Shown: in pieces, positions 35,148 through 44,145 of the stretch
How the letters are laid out: every line of letters begins with the position of its first letter
How positions within the stretch are numbered: the stretch's first letter is position 1
Assembly (NCBI RefSeq): GCF_017356035.1
Contig: NZ_JAFIQX010000006.1
Coordinates: 186,001 to 250,000 of the forward strand
DNA from: Longitalea luteola
GTDB lineage: Bacteria; Bacteroidota; Bacteroidia; Chitinophagales; Chitinophagaceae
DNA length: 64,000 nucleotides
Direction: 5' to 3'
The notes under the pieces: model-generated
Told to the model about the DNA's origin: nothing
The model's database searches: none
The model's input: only the letters and a program-made list of their open reading frames with translations
Program-made: the position numbers and the translations under genes

Positions 35148-36803
35148 TTATTGAATTGTACCTGCTAAAGTTACTACCGAACGGGCAGGAACAACGATAT
35201 TATTCAATGCGTTGGCGGTTCTTTTCAAATTATAGGCAAAATCGGTGGTATAAACAGCTACTGCATTGCCTGTCAGATTCAATGAACTATTCTCTCCCTT
35301 CAGCTCCAGGATCTTGTCCTTTGCTTCGGGATTGACAACCACCACTACCAATTTCTTACTGGTCTCATCTTTGTAAGCAGAGATCATTAAAGTGTTGGCC
35401 GCAGTAACAGCATCTGTTATTCCCTGCACATTAGCGGTAATACGTTTCATGCCGGGCCGGATAAAACGGGCATAGTTACCAAAAGACCATAGTTGCTTTG
35501 AGTCCAACACAATGCCATCCTGCTTGCAATTGTTTACATTCATCTGGCCAGCCGGATCGTTTATGTACACGAGCGCGTCGCTGTAATTATACGGACTGAT
35601 AGCCAGCCACCAGTGCCAGGATGTTACATTGGTAATGGCCAGGTCGTGATGCAGCACTTTTGCCACATATAAACCATAATCGATGCTTGTATTTCTCGGG
35701 TAACCATTGTATTTACCACAGATATCGCCCAGAATACCGAATTCGGTCTGCCATACGGGCAATGATGCATCAACCTGGTTGATCTTTGCCACTACCTGCT
35801 TCCGGACATTGATCATGTTATCATCAGGACAGGTGGTAAAATAACTATGAGCCGAGATGGCTTTTTCAACAGCGGGGAGGTTCCCAATATAATTGGCAGA
35901 TGCGGGGGTGAAGAACTGATTGATCTGGTCGCCTCTGCCATCATTGTTGCGCCCGGTTAAAAAATCCCATTGCGCTGCTTCGCCTATTACCACTTTAGAA
36001 GAAGTAGCTGCCAATTTTGGCGACAATGCTTTTACCAAAGCGGCCAGTTCTGCATTGGTTGCCTGGGTGCCTTCCTGGCCAGCGCTGGTAGCCTGCCCCC
36101 AGGTCCACTGAGGTTCATTCACCGGGCTCAGATAGTCAAACTGAAAATGTTTGGTCACCTCGGCCATAAAATCGGCGTATGCGTCCATCTTGCCATCCTG
36201 CAGGTTCATTACGATACCACCGCTGCTGTTATACGCTTTTCCATTTCTGGACATATGAACAGGTGGGGTAAGCGAAAAGCCGACTGTATATTTTATCCCG
36301 CGTTGTTTGGCGGCCTGCAGAAACCATTGCTGACCGGCTTGTTTCGTCCAATCGTAGGAACCATCGGCATTTAAAAAACATTCCTCTCTTCGCCATTCAT
36401 CGGCGATATTGCTGGAAGTGCCCTGTTCAAAACTGCCGCCGCCGATATTGAACCGCCATAAAGTCAAACCAATGCCTTTGGGTGATCCATCCTGCAGCGT
36501 ATCGGTGCTGAACAGGAGATCGGCAATTTGATTCTTCTTCTGAACATCATTCCATTTGCCAATGTACTTCGCCGTCCAGCAATCAGAAGCACCGAAGCTG
36601 TGAATGGTTTGTTTCACCTCGTTAAGGTTAACGGTAACAATTGTTTTGGGTTGCTGCTGGCAGGTGTCTACACCCAGGTATACACAGGTGTTAGGCGGTG
36701 GGGGAGGTTCCTCACCGCCTGAAGCGCCTTTTTTGCTGCAGGAAAACCAGCAAGTACACAGCAACAGCCACATAAGTATGTGAGAACGATTATTTTTCTT
36801 CAT
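35148..36803 (-). CDS. GH30 family glycoside hydrolase 1 (lipoprotein)
   Basis: A 551-residue surface or periplasmic lipoprotein (lipobox cysteine 22 in CWFSCSKKG, followed by a Gly/Glu/Pro spacer). The GH30 barrel begins at TIHSFGASDCWTAKYIG. The acid/base is Glu230 in YLSPVNEPQWTW and the nucleophile Glu354 in WQTEFGILGD. LWRFNIGGGSFEQG and KYTVGFSLTPPVHMSRNGKAYN are further signatures. The C-terminal beta domain (about 430-551) is typical of GH30. The SPVNEPQW context resembles the GH30_5 endo-beta-1,6-galactanases, though beta-glucosidase or fucosidase activities in the family cannot be excluded. It is the third gene of PUL unit 2, with a paralogue at 51905. Confidence 0.92.
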   Translation of the reverse strand: MKKNNRSHILMWLLLCTCWFSCSKKGASGGEEPPPPPNTCVYLGVDTCQQQPKTIVTVNLNEVKQTIHSFGASDCWTAKYIGKWNDVQKKNQIADLLFSTDTLQDGSPKGIGLTLWRFNIGGGSFEQGTSSNIADEWRREECFLNADGSYDWTKQAGQQWFLQAAKQRGIKYTVGFSLTPPVHMSRNGKAYNSSGGIVMNLQDGKMDAYADFMAEVTKHFQFDYLSPVNEPQWTWGQATSAGQEGTQATNAELAALVKALSPKLAATSSKVVIGEAAQWDFLTGRNNDGRGDQINQFFTPASANYIGNLPAVEKAISAHSYFTTCPDDNMINVRKQVVAKINQVDASLPVWQTEFGILGDICGKYNGYPRNTSIDYGLYVAKVLHHDLAITNVTSWHWWLAISPYNYSDALVYINDPAGQMNVNNCKQDGIVLDSKQLWSFGNYARFIRPGMKRITANVQGITDAVTAANTLMISAYKDETSKKLVVVVVNPEAKDKILELKGENSSLNLTGNAVAVYTTDFAYNLKRTANALNNIVVPARSVVTLAGTIQ

Positions 36804-36830
36804 AGAAATATTAAGGTTGTGAAACGTGAA

Positions 36831-37094
36831 TGTGGTGAATGGTCAATGGTGAATAGTGAATAGAAACGCTACTTTTCGGCTTGCAGCACTTTCGCAGAGC
36901 CCATTGACTATTGCCCATTGACTATTGACCATTGACTATTGTCCATTGCCCATTGACTATTGACCATTGCCCATTGACCATTGCCCATTATCCATTGACC
37001 ATTGCCCATTGACCATTGCCCATTGACTATTGCCCATTGACCATTGCCCATTGACTATTGCCCATTGACCATTGCCCATTGACCATTGCCCATT
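36831..37094. repeat. Largest heptamer array (CCATTGA / CCATTGC / CTATTGC words) between susD-2 and GH30-1
   Basis: 36893-37094 is about 28 consecutive heptamers of CCATTGA, CCATTGC, CTATTGC and CTATTGA with few indels. A short inverted counterpart (TGGTGAA, TGGTCAA, TGGTGAA, TAGTGAA) lies at 36835-36862. The array touches the stop codon of the SusD gene at 37093. It fills the whole 289-nt intergenic space inside an operon, and in the transcript its two parts could pair. Confidence 0.85.
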
Positions 37095-38688
37095 AAAAGT
37101 ATCCCGGGTTCTGCTCCACCACACCTTCAGAGGAAATAACCTGACTGTTGGGGATGGGCCAAACCAGGTGGATCGCAGGATTGAAATGAAATCCTTTGTT
37201 CTGTGGCTCGGTTTTATTATTTACTTCCCAGTAATCGGTGCTCACCGTTGTATTGTATTTGACAAAACTTCCATTAGGGCCAAAAACGCTGTTAATGACC
37301 GGTGCTCCACTTTGATCTTTCCAACGGCGCAGATCATATAACCGGTCGCCTTCCAGCGCCAGCTCCAGCCTTCTTTCTTTCCGAACGGCATTGGTGAGGT
37401 TCCAGCCACTGAGGCTCATGTCGGTTGTCAGGCTAACGCGGTCTCGTATCCTTTTTAAAGATGATAGCGCTTCAGCCGTATGGTTGTGCATGGCGGCTGC
37501 TTCTGCATGGATGAGCAGCACATCGGCAAAGCGTAAGATGATATCGTTCAAAGCATACAAACCGTTTGCCGGGCGCTGGGCTTTGGGCACATAGCGCTTT
37601 CTGCTGAATCGTCCTGATTTGGAAGAAGCGGTTCCCGAACCGGTATAAGGTCTGGCATCAAACTTCGGCGTATTGGGGTCGCCCACGACCGGCAACCCGT
37701 GCCGGTTGATGGTCCAATGCAGGCGAATGCTGTCACCCTCAGCCATGAACGCTTTTTCCAGATCGCTGGTCACGGAAATATAGCCCCAGCCGCCATCTGC
37801 TACAGAGTTCATCGGAATAACATACCCGTTGGCAGGAAGGGCCGGTTGTTGTGAAGATGCATTTTGGATTTCGAATATTGATTCGGTGCCGTTTTTATAA
37901 TTGTAATTCCATAAAGTGCCGAATGTGCTTTCCAGGCTATAATCACCCAGGTCGATCACCTGTTTGGCAGTTGCTTCTGCATTTACCCAGTCTTCGGCAT
38001 ACAAATAGGTTTTGGCCAGCAACGCAAGTGCTGCGCCCTTCGAAGCCCGGAACCTGTCTGCAGCAGGGTATTGTGATCTCCGGGGCAGTATTGCGGCGGA
38101 TTCCTTCAGATCATTGATGATAAAATCATATACTTCTTTGGCAGAGGAACGGGCAACATGGGTGGTAGGCGGAAGGATCCGCGTAACGATAGAAACGCCG
38201 CCCCAGTTCCGCACGAGGTCAAAATAGTTGAAGGCACGCAAAAACTTCAATTCGGCAATAAACTGGTTCTTGCTGTTTTCGTCGATAGGTGCTTTTTCTA
38301 TTCCCTGGATAGCCGCATTCCAGATACCGATTGCTTTGTACAACATGATCCAGTGGCCTTCCGCCCTGTCGTTCCCGGCATCGATGGTATAGTGCGCTAC
38401 GGCATCCCAGGAAGCATGGGTCGACTGATAGGTATTTCCGATCCAGGCATTGTCACTGGCAGCTTCGCCTGATAAGAAGCGCCAGTTCTGTGTTTGCCAC
38501 CAGGCGTCCCAGTCCACATAGCGATAGCTGGCTTTCGTTGCATTGTTACATTGGTCGAACGTTGTATAGAATTCCGATTCAACTATGTTGGAATTATAAG
38601 GAGGCTGATCTAAGAATTCTTTTTTACAGCTTGCATTTGTGAATGAAGCAACAATGATAGATGTATATAGAAAGATTTTCTTGTTCAT
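37093..38688 (-). CDS. SusD/RagB family nutrient-binding lipoprotein of the PUL
   Basis: A 531-residue outer-membrane lipoprotein (lipobox cysteine 21 in NASCKKEFLDQPP). It has the usual SusD features: ESEFYTTFDQCNNATKASYRYV, FLRAFNYFDLVRNWGGVSIVT, LLAKTYLYAEDWVNAEATAKQVID, the C-terminal TDYWEVNN region, and the ending HLVWPIPNSQVISSEGVVEQNPGYF. It binds glycan at the cell surface and closes the SusC channel. It follows SusC-2 by 28 nt. The stop codon is the first base triplet after the large heptamer array. Confidence 0.95.
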   Translation of the reverse strand: MNKKIFLYTSIIVASFTNASCKKEFLDQPPYNSNIVESEFYTTFDQCNNATKASYRYVDWDAWWQTQNWRFLSGEAASDNAWIGNTYQSTHASWDAVAHYTIDAGNDRAEGHWIMLYKAIGIWNAAIQGIEKAPIDENSKNQFIAELKFLRAFNYFDLVRNWGGVSIVTRILPPTTHVARSSAKEVYDFIINDLKESAAILPRRSQYPAADRFRASKGAALALLAKTYLYAEDWVNAEATAKQVIDLGDYSLESTFGTLWNYNYKNGTESIFEIQNASSQQPALPANGYVIPMNSVADGGWGYISVTSDLEKAFMAEGDSIRLHWTINRHGLPVVGDPNTPKFDARPYTGSGTASSKSGRFSRKRYVPKAQRPANGLYALNDIILRFADVLLIHAEAAAMHNHTAEALSSLKRIRDRVSLTTDMSLSGWNLTNAVRKERRLELALEGDRLYDLRRWKDQSGAPVINSVFGPNGSFVKYNTTVSTDYWEVNNKTEPQNKGFHFNPAIHLVWPIPNSQVISSEGVVEQNPGYF

Positions 38689-38716
38689 TTTTTCCGGTTT
38701 ATTATGTTAGCAGTAA

Positions 38717-41700
38717 TTACAGCCCTACACTAAGCCCTAGCAAATAGGTTCTTGCCTGTGTGGGTTGAAAGTTGTCGATACCGTTCAAACCAATGCCCTG
38801 AAAAGGAAGTTCGGGGTTCAAACCAGAGTAGTTCGTAAGCGTAAACAGGTTTTGCGCCGATGCATAAATCCTCAAGCTGTTGAATGCTTTTACCAGGTCT
38901 CTGGGCAGCGTATAACCTAACTGTATCAACCGGCACCGGGTAAACGAAGCATCCTCAACCAGGAAGGAATTCATTTTGCTGAAATTACCATTCGGATCCG
39001 TAGCTTTTAAAATAGGGAAGCTGTTGGAAGTACCTTCGCCATGCCAGAACTTATCGCCCAGGCCCGACATGAAATTGTATTTACCCGAACCATTCATTAA
39101 TAGGCGGTAACCATTATTATATTTCTGACCATAAGAGCCGTAAAATTCTGCCCTGAAATCAAAATTGCTGTAGTTCAACGTAAGGGTTAAGCCGCCGGTT
39201 AATTTTGGCCAGGGTGAACCCAGGTCAGTAAGGTCCTTGTTATCAATTACGCCATCGCCATCAATATCTTTGAATATGAGGTCGCCTGCTTTTGCCAGCG
39301 GCTGCATACGCACATTGTCTTTATTTACATAAGCAGCGGCTTCTGCATCGGTTTGAAATACGCCTAAAACTTCATAACCATACCAGGCGCCCGGCTCATG
39401 GCCTTTTGTAACCCGCGAGCGGAAAGTGGTGATCACATCGTTATTCACGCCATACCGGATAGGATCATTGGCACCCAAGTTATCAGCCACTGATTTGAAA
39501 TGGCTCAGAATGAGATCTACACCAAAGCGGAGTTGCTTTGTGATGTTATCCCGATAGCCAATATTGATATCCCAACCTTTGGTAGTTAATTTTCCCACAT
39601 TTGCCTCCTGGGTAGGAATATATCCCTGGGCATAGCCCAGCACCGGGTCAACAGGAAGGCTCAGCAGTAAATTCCTGGGTGTTCTTATGTAACCCTCCAA
39701 TGTAAAATTTAATTTGTTCTGGAATAAATTTCCATCCAGTCCCACCGTATAATCTTCCTGTTCTTCCCATTTGATCTCAGGATTGGCTATATAGTTGGTG
39801 GTATAACCAATGATGGCCGCACCGTTGGCATCGGGATAAGAGATGGGACCAACAGTCGAGTAATACAAACCTAACCCGGGCAGGTTGCCGCCGGCTTTAC
39901 CCCAGCTGGCTCTTAATTTTAAGTAATTAACGGTCTTATTTAATTTCTCGAAGAACGGCTCATCCGAGATCACCCAGGCGGCAGACAGGGTTGGAAAATA
40001 TCCCCAACGGTATAATGGATTTACCAGCGAGGTTCCATCTGCACGCATGGTTGCCGTGAGGTAATAACGTTCATTAAAATTATACCGGAAAGATCCGAAG
40101 TAAGAAACCATTTTACCAAAGGGTGTAGAGCCGGTTGATGCACCAGGCTGATACCAGCCGCTTGCTCCTACAACCGTTGGCGCCGCAGAAACATACTGAT
40201 ACGGCTCCTCTTCAAATGGTATTCCTTTCTTTGTAACCGAAGTTCCCTTCACCGTAAAGTCATCAGCGCTTTGACCGGCCAGCAGATCAATATTGTGTTT
40301 ATTAAGTGTCAATCTGTAATTTGCTGTATTGGTGATCTTCCAGCGCATATTCTGCTGGTTATCCTGGTACACCTGGTCTTCTCTGTTATTACTGTTTGTT
40401 GCCAGGTAATATTTCGGTGTATAATTGGTGTTGCTGGTGGCAGTGCCAAATCCTTCCAACTGGGTTCTCAGCGTCAGGTTCTTCACTGGCTTCGCCTCTG
40501 CATACAATGAATATTGAGCACCCCAGGCATCATTATTGTTGAAATTGGTCCTGAAATAAAAATCCGGATTAACAACCCCATTAACAGGAGAGCGGTTCGG
40601 CATACTGTAATATGGATTGAAAGCGGTCATATCCATAAATCCATTGGGAATGGATCTAAGAACAGAATCCGCAGACTTAAATGGCAGCGTAGTAGGGTCC
40701 ATCATATAGGCCCGGCTAAGATTGCTGCCATCTGAGTTCAGCCATTTTTCGAAACGGGGCGCAAACTGCAAACCCACTTTAAAGATCTTATTCAATGCAA
40801 AGTCAATATTCAGGCGGGCGGTGATCCTGCTCCAGTCGCCGCCTTTGTCAGTAGCATAATAGGAGTTTTGTTTATAGTAACCCAGGTTGCCATATATAGA
40901 CAATCCGTCTTTACCCCCGGTGACACTTAAATTGTAATTCTGGCGGTTGCCCACATCGAACGTACTGTTCCAGTAATCTGTATGAGTTACGTTGTCGGGG
41001 TTTGGAAAATAAGGCGCAGCGCCGCTATTCGCAGCAACGGTGTTCATGATGCGCACATATTCGCTGGCATCGGCCAGTTTCACTTTGGGCACTTTATCCC
41101 AACCATAGGAAGCTTCAAAGCTGACACTGGGTTTTCCTTTACCTCTTTTAGTAGTGACGAGTATAACGCCCTGGCCCGCACGCGAACCATATATCGCAGA
41201 AGCCGAAGCGTCTTTCAATACATCGATGGATTCAATATCGGCAGGATTCAAAAAATTAAGCGCATTGTAACCCATTTCATTACCATCCACTATCACCAGT
41301 GGAGTGGTGTTCTTGCTAAGACTGCTCAAACCCCTGATCAAAATAGTCGGCTGAGAACCGGGTAAACCGTTCCCCGAGAAAACCTGCACGCCGGCCATTT
41401 TACCCTGGATGGCGTTGGCCACGTTTCCCGTTACATAGGATTTGATCTCTTTCGAACTTAACGAAGAAACCGCCGTGGTAACACTTTTACGTGAAACGGA
41501 TTGATAACCGATGACCACGACCTCATTCATTTGTGCCTCTTGCGATTGAAGCGACACTTCGATAAATGTTTTGCCGGCTACAGGTATTTCCCTGGATAAA
41601 TATCCGATATGAGAAATAACCAACACCGCATCATCAGCAACGGCAAGTGTAAATTCACCGCTTCCGTTTGTAACAACGCCCGTGTTCTGGCCTTTGATAC

Positions 41701-41827
41701 TGACGCCGGCTCCAGAGAGCGGCTCATTATTACTTCCTGTTACTTTCCCTTTCACAGTGGAAGTTTGCGCAAAACATGGAACGATAGCGAATAGAAGGCA
41801 GGCATATAACAGCAATCGTTTTTTCAT
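38717..41827 (-). CDS. SusC/RagA TonB-linked outer membrane transporter of the PUL
   Basis: A 1,036-residue SusC transporter. I start at 41827 (MKKRLLLYACLLFAIVPCFAQ) because the longer frame lacks a proper signal peptide. CarboxypepD-like domain about 25-100 (VKGKVTGSNNEPLSGAGVSIKG), TonB-box-like stretch NEVVVIGYQSVSRKSV, plug with GVQVFSGNGLPGSQPTILIRGLSS and DVLKDASASAIYGSRAGQGVILVTTKRGKG, then the barrel to the end. Unlike SusC-1 it has no STN domain, so it is not part of a sigma/FecR circuit; it carries the regulon promoter B instead. It imports the oligosaccharides made by the PUL enzymes. Confidence 0.96.
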   Translation of the reverse strand: MKKRLLLYACLLFAIVPCFAQTSTVKGKVTGSNNEPLSGAGVSIKGQNTGVVTNGSGEFTLAVADDAVLVISHIGYLSREIPVAGKTFIEVSLQSQEAQMNEVVVIGYQSVSRKSVTTAVSSLSSKEIKSYVTGNVANAIQGKMAGVQVFSGNGLPGSQPTILIRGLSSLSKNTTPLVIVDGNEMGYNALNFLNPADIESIDVLKDASASAIYGSRAGQGVILVTTKRGKGKPSVSFEASYGWDKVPKVKLADASEYVRIMNTVAANSGAAPYFPNPDNVTHTDYWNSTFDVGNRQNYNLSVTGGKDGLSIYGNLGYYKQNSYYATDKGGDWSRITARLNIDFALNKIFKVGLQFAPRFEKWLNSDGSNLSRAYMMDPTTLPFKSADSVLRSIPNGFMDMTAFNPYYSMPNRSPVNGVVNPDFYFRTNFNNNDAWGAQYSLYAEAKPVKNLTLRTQLEGFGTATSNTNYTPKYYLATNSNNREDQVYQDNQQNMRWKITNTANYRLTLNKHNIDLLAGQSADDFTVKGTSVTKKGIPFEEEPYQYVSAAPTVVGASGWYQPGASTGSTPFGKMVSYFGSFRYNFNERYYLTATMRADGTSLVNPLYRWGYFPTLSAAWVISDEPFFEKLNKTVNYLKLRASWGKAGGNLPGLGLYYSTVGPISYPDANGAAIIGYTTNYIANPEIKWEEQEDYTVGLDGNLFQNKLNFTLEGYIRTPRNLLLSLPVDPVLGYAQGYIPTQEANVGKLTTKGWDINIGYRDNITKQLRFGVDLILSHFKSVADNLGANDPIRYGVNNDVITTFRSRVTKGHEPGAWYGYEVLGVFQTDAEAAAYVNKDNVRMQPLAKAGDLIFKDIDGDGVIDNKDLTDLGSPWPKLTGGLTLTLNYSNFDFRAEFYGSYGQKYNNGYRLLMNGSGKYNFMSGLGDKFWHGEGTSNSFPILKATDPNGNFSKMNSFLVEDASFTRCRLIQLGYTLPRDLVKAFNSLRIYASAQNLFTLTNYSGLNPELPFQGIGLNGIDNFQPTQARTYLLGLSVGL

Positions 41828-41869
41828 AAAGCGTTTGGTTTGATTCCGCGTGGGAGATTTTTGAATAAG

Positions 41870-41936
41870 CAAATCTTGAATTTATAAGCCCGAAAGCCAA
41901 TAGAAATTCTTATGAAAAAGATGGACTATTTTATGG
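41870..41936 (-). promoter_or_regulatory. PUL regulon promoter B (before SusC-2): shared operator plus -33/-7
   Basis: Minus-strand order: operator ACCAT-AAAATAG-TCCATCTTTTTC (ending at 41914), TTG (41900-41898), 20-nt spacer, -7 element AAGATTTG (41877-41870), then 42 nt to the start codon. All 67 bases align without gaps to copy C (60 identical). The operator-to--7 distance is 36 nt. Confidence 0.78.
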
Positions 41937-41973
41937 TGAATGGTCAATGGTCAATAGTGAATGGTCAATGATG
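41934..41973. repeat. Heptamer repeat (TGGTGAA / TGGTCAA words) next to regulon promoter B
   Basis: Reads ATGGTGA, ATGGTCA, ATGGTCA, ATAGTGA, ATGGTCA from the outer end of the operator toward the PL8 gene. The vocabulary is that of the large array at 36.9-37.1 kb, in the opposite orientation. Confidence 0.7.
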
Positions 41974-42015
41974 AAACGGTTCTATCTAAGATGTTACAAG
42001 TGGCAGGCTTAAACG

Positions 42016-44016
42016 TCAACGGTGTAGCTTCTTACAAACAGTGATTCCACCAGGAGGCAGCGACAATTCAAATGATTTACCGGAGAAAGTGAAACGAACG
42101 GAAATTCCTGTATGCGAAGGATCACTGGCATATAACACCCCATTCTTTATCAGAACGAGACAGGGTTTATCTGTTTGTATTTCATCTAATTTACCCGGTG
42201 CATAAAATGCTGCCATCTTTGTACCATCGTTAAAACGGATGGCCTGGCATTGGTCATCGTTGCGTAAGACATTCCAATTGGGCCTATTAAATAATTTCCT
42301 GGCCTCACCAGGTGTTGTACACAGGGCCAATGCATAACCTGTTGCCCTACTTGTATCATGAACCAATACAGGCATGAACATTTTTTCAGTTACCTTTTCA
42401 GTTGTTTCGGAAGCATTGATGGAAGTCCAGGTACCGGTCACTTCTTTCGCATGCAGGTCAATGGTCGCCGGCGAAAGAGGCATATAGGCAAAACCGGCAT
42501 GATGGATCCAGTGTACGTCCTTCACCGTATGTATTCCCTCTTTAATGACATTTCCCGGTTTGTTTACAGTTATATCGCTCTGCCAGCGGCACTGATCAAG
42601 CGCCGTAAAAATATTTCCGGAAACATTAGTGCCTTTCATACCTGACAATAAACAGATCACAACATCCTGGTAAGCGGCCCAGCATTTACGGGCAGTCAAT
42701 GTCTGCGTTCCGGATTTGTCTTTTAATACATAGTCCATAGCGAATAACCCTTCGGTTTCGCTGGCCACGCCGCCCACGAATGCCTGGCGATCGATCTGAT
42801 GCGCATTGGCGAATGTGGTTACGCCGGGCAATAGTGTATAATCCCAAACGGGCATCAGGTCGAAATATTCACGGCCATTTTTAACGAGGTAAGCATCGCC
42901 GCTGTTCAGCAGTTTTCCTTTCAGGTTTTCCCGGTTGATAGATTCGGTAGCGAGAGTACGGGTAGAGATCGTTTTCAGAAAAAAGCTAAAACCAGGACGA
43001 TGATATGCTGCGAAATCCGAATAAGGATAATAACGGTAACCCTTCATTGATCCTTTTCCGTTTTGAATAGCTTCCATGGTATTAAATGCATTGGCCTTTG
43101 CCGGATCCAGTTCCCTTATAAATGGAATGAGTGGCCGCAGATCAGCGGCCTGCAATTCTCCTTTCCTCGAAGAAGAACGATCCATAGTGCCCGGCACTGT
43201 ATGAATGCCTCTCGCCATCCATTGCCAGCCATTGAGCACTGCATTCGTGAGGATATTCACTTTTTCTTCCGGAAAGGCCAGTGATGTTTCCCGCAGCTGC
43301 CAGGCGAGCCGCAACCCTTCCCACAAATACGCTTTACCATACTGGTACATCTGCAGGCGGTTACCATGCTGATGGAAACTGTGATCCGGTTGTACGCCTT
43401 CCCCCCTGGTGATCTGAATTTCCCGCATCAACAATTTCCGGCAACGATCCATCAACACGGTATCCTTTGTAAGCGCCCCATAATGCAAACCCAGATCGGC
43501 GCACCAGATGAGATTACCCGCCACAAAATCATCATGCACCTTATGCTGTGCCAGTATTTCCAATGATTGCTTCAGGCGCAATGCAGAAAGATCATTTCGT
43601 AAGAGCACCAGAATATCACGCATATAGCGGGGAACACCGATCTCATTGTGCCACCAGTTGTCGCTTTTGTAGCGCTTCAGCAGCCAATGATCCAGCGCAA
43701 CGTTTATTTTTTCCCAAAGCTGTTTGTCATGGTATTGGACAGTCATTGGCGTAACCCACACCTGCGCCATTTCTTTTATGCGTTGCAGGTGGCGGGAAAC
43801 TTTCCATCCGGCCGGTTCCCGGTCTTCATAATTTATATCCGCCCATTGTCCATGTGCGTTCAATGGGGCTGACCAACTGCCACCAGAAGTCATTTGAAGT
43901 GCTGACGTGCGGAACAGGTACGCCTTGTAACGATCCAATATAGTGTCTGACTGTGCCTGGGTTGAAAGCAGCAGGAATAATTTAAAGGAGAGGAGGAAAG
44001 TAATTTTGAATTTCAT
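42016..44016 (-). CDS. PL8 family polysaccharide lyase
   Basis: A 666-residue secreted lyase (signal peptide ending STQAQ) that cleaves 1,4-linked uronic-acid polymers by beta-elimination. The alpha-helical catalytic half carries SDNWWHNEIGVPRYM and QPDHSFHQHGNRLQMYQYG. Asn168, His217, Tyr226, Arg280, Arg284 and Glu363 fall at nearly the same spacing as Asn175, His225, Tyr234, Arg288, Arg292 and Glu371 of Flavobacterium chondroitinase AC, so the active site looks complete. The C-terminal sandwich ends PSHTGISVRFTFSG. At 666 residues it is at the short end of the family. PL8 enzymes act on hyaluronan, chondroitin, xanthan or alginate; here no sulfatase accompanies it. Last gene of PUL unit 3. 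Confidence 0.93.
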   Translation of the reverse strand: MKFKITFLLSFKLFLLLSTQAQSDTILDRYKAYLFRTSALQMTSGGSWSAPLNAHGQWADINYEDREPAGWKVSRHLQRIKEMAQVWVTPMTVQYHDKQLWEKINVALDHWLLKRYKSDNWWHNEIGVPRYMRDILVLLRNDLSALRLKQSLEILAQHKVHDDFVAGNLIWCADLGLHYGALTKDTVLMDRCRKLLMREIQITRGEGVQPDHSFHQHGNRLQMYQYGKAYLWEGLRLAWQLRETSLAFPEEKVNILTNAVLNGWQWMARGIHTVPGTMDRSSSRKGELQAADLRPLIPFIRELDPAKANAFNTMEAIQNGKGSMKGYRYYPYSDFAAYHRPGFSFFLKTISTRTLATESINRENLKGKLLNSGDAYLVKNGREYFDLMPVWDYTLLPGVTTFANAHQIDRQAFVGGVASETEGLFAMDYVLKDKSGTQTLTARKCWAAYQDVVICLLSGMKGTNVSGNIFTALDQCRWQSDITVNKPGNVIKEGIHTVKDVHWIHHAGFAYMPLSPATIDLHAKEVTGTWTSINASETTEKVTEKMFMPVLVHDTSRATGYALALCTTPGEARKLFNRPNWNVLRNDDQCQAIRFNDGTKMAAFYAPGKLDEIQTDKPCLVLIKNGVLYASDPSHTGISVRFTFSGKSFELSLPPGGITVCKKLHR

Positions 44017-44021
44017 ACAAT

Positions 44022-44117
44022 TAATGGTAAATGGTCAATGCAAGCTGTTACAAGTTGCATTTTGCAGGGAAAACGAAGCAGCATGCCCTGAACCTGTAAC
44101 CTGAAACAGGTAACCGT
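44022..44117. repeat. Heptamer inverted-repeat element (GTTACAA / CCTGTAA) between GH88-2 and PL8
   Basis: 44022-44040 has TGGTAAA, TGGTCAA words. 44041-44069 reads GCAAGCT, GTTACAA, GTTGCAT, TTTGCAG. 44086-44117 reads CCTGAA, CCTGTAA, CCTGAAA, CAGGTAA. The last two blocks are inverted relative to each other, and the vocabulary matches the element at 1285-1393. Confidence 0.7.
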
Positions 44118-44145
44118 TATCCCTGTATCAGCAACTTTCAAACTA

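Noticed and set aside
36893-37094. CRISPR-like array
   Set aside because: The units are 7 nt with no unique spacers and no cas genes nearby; it is a quasi-tandem repeat.
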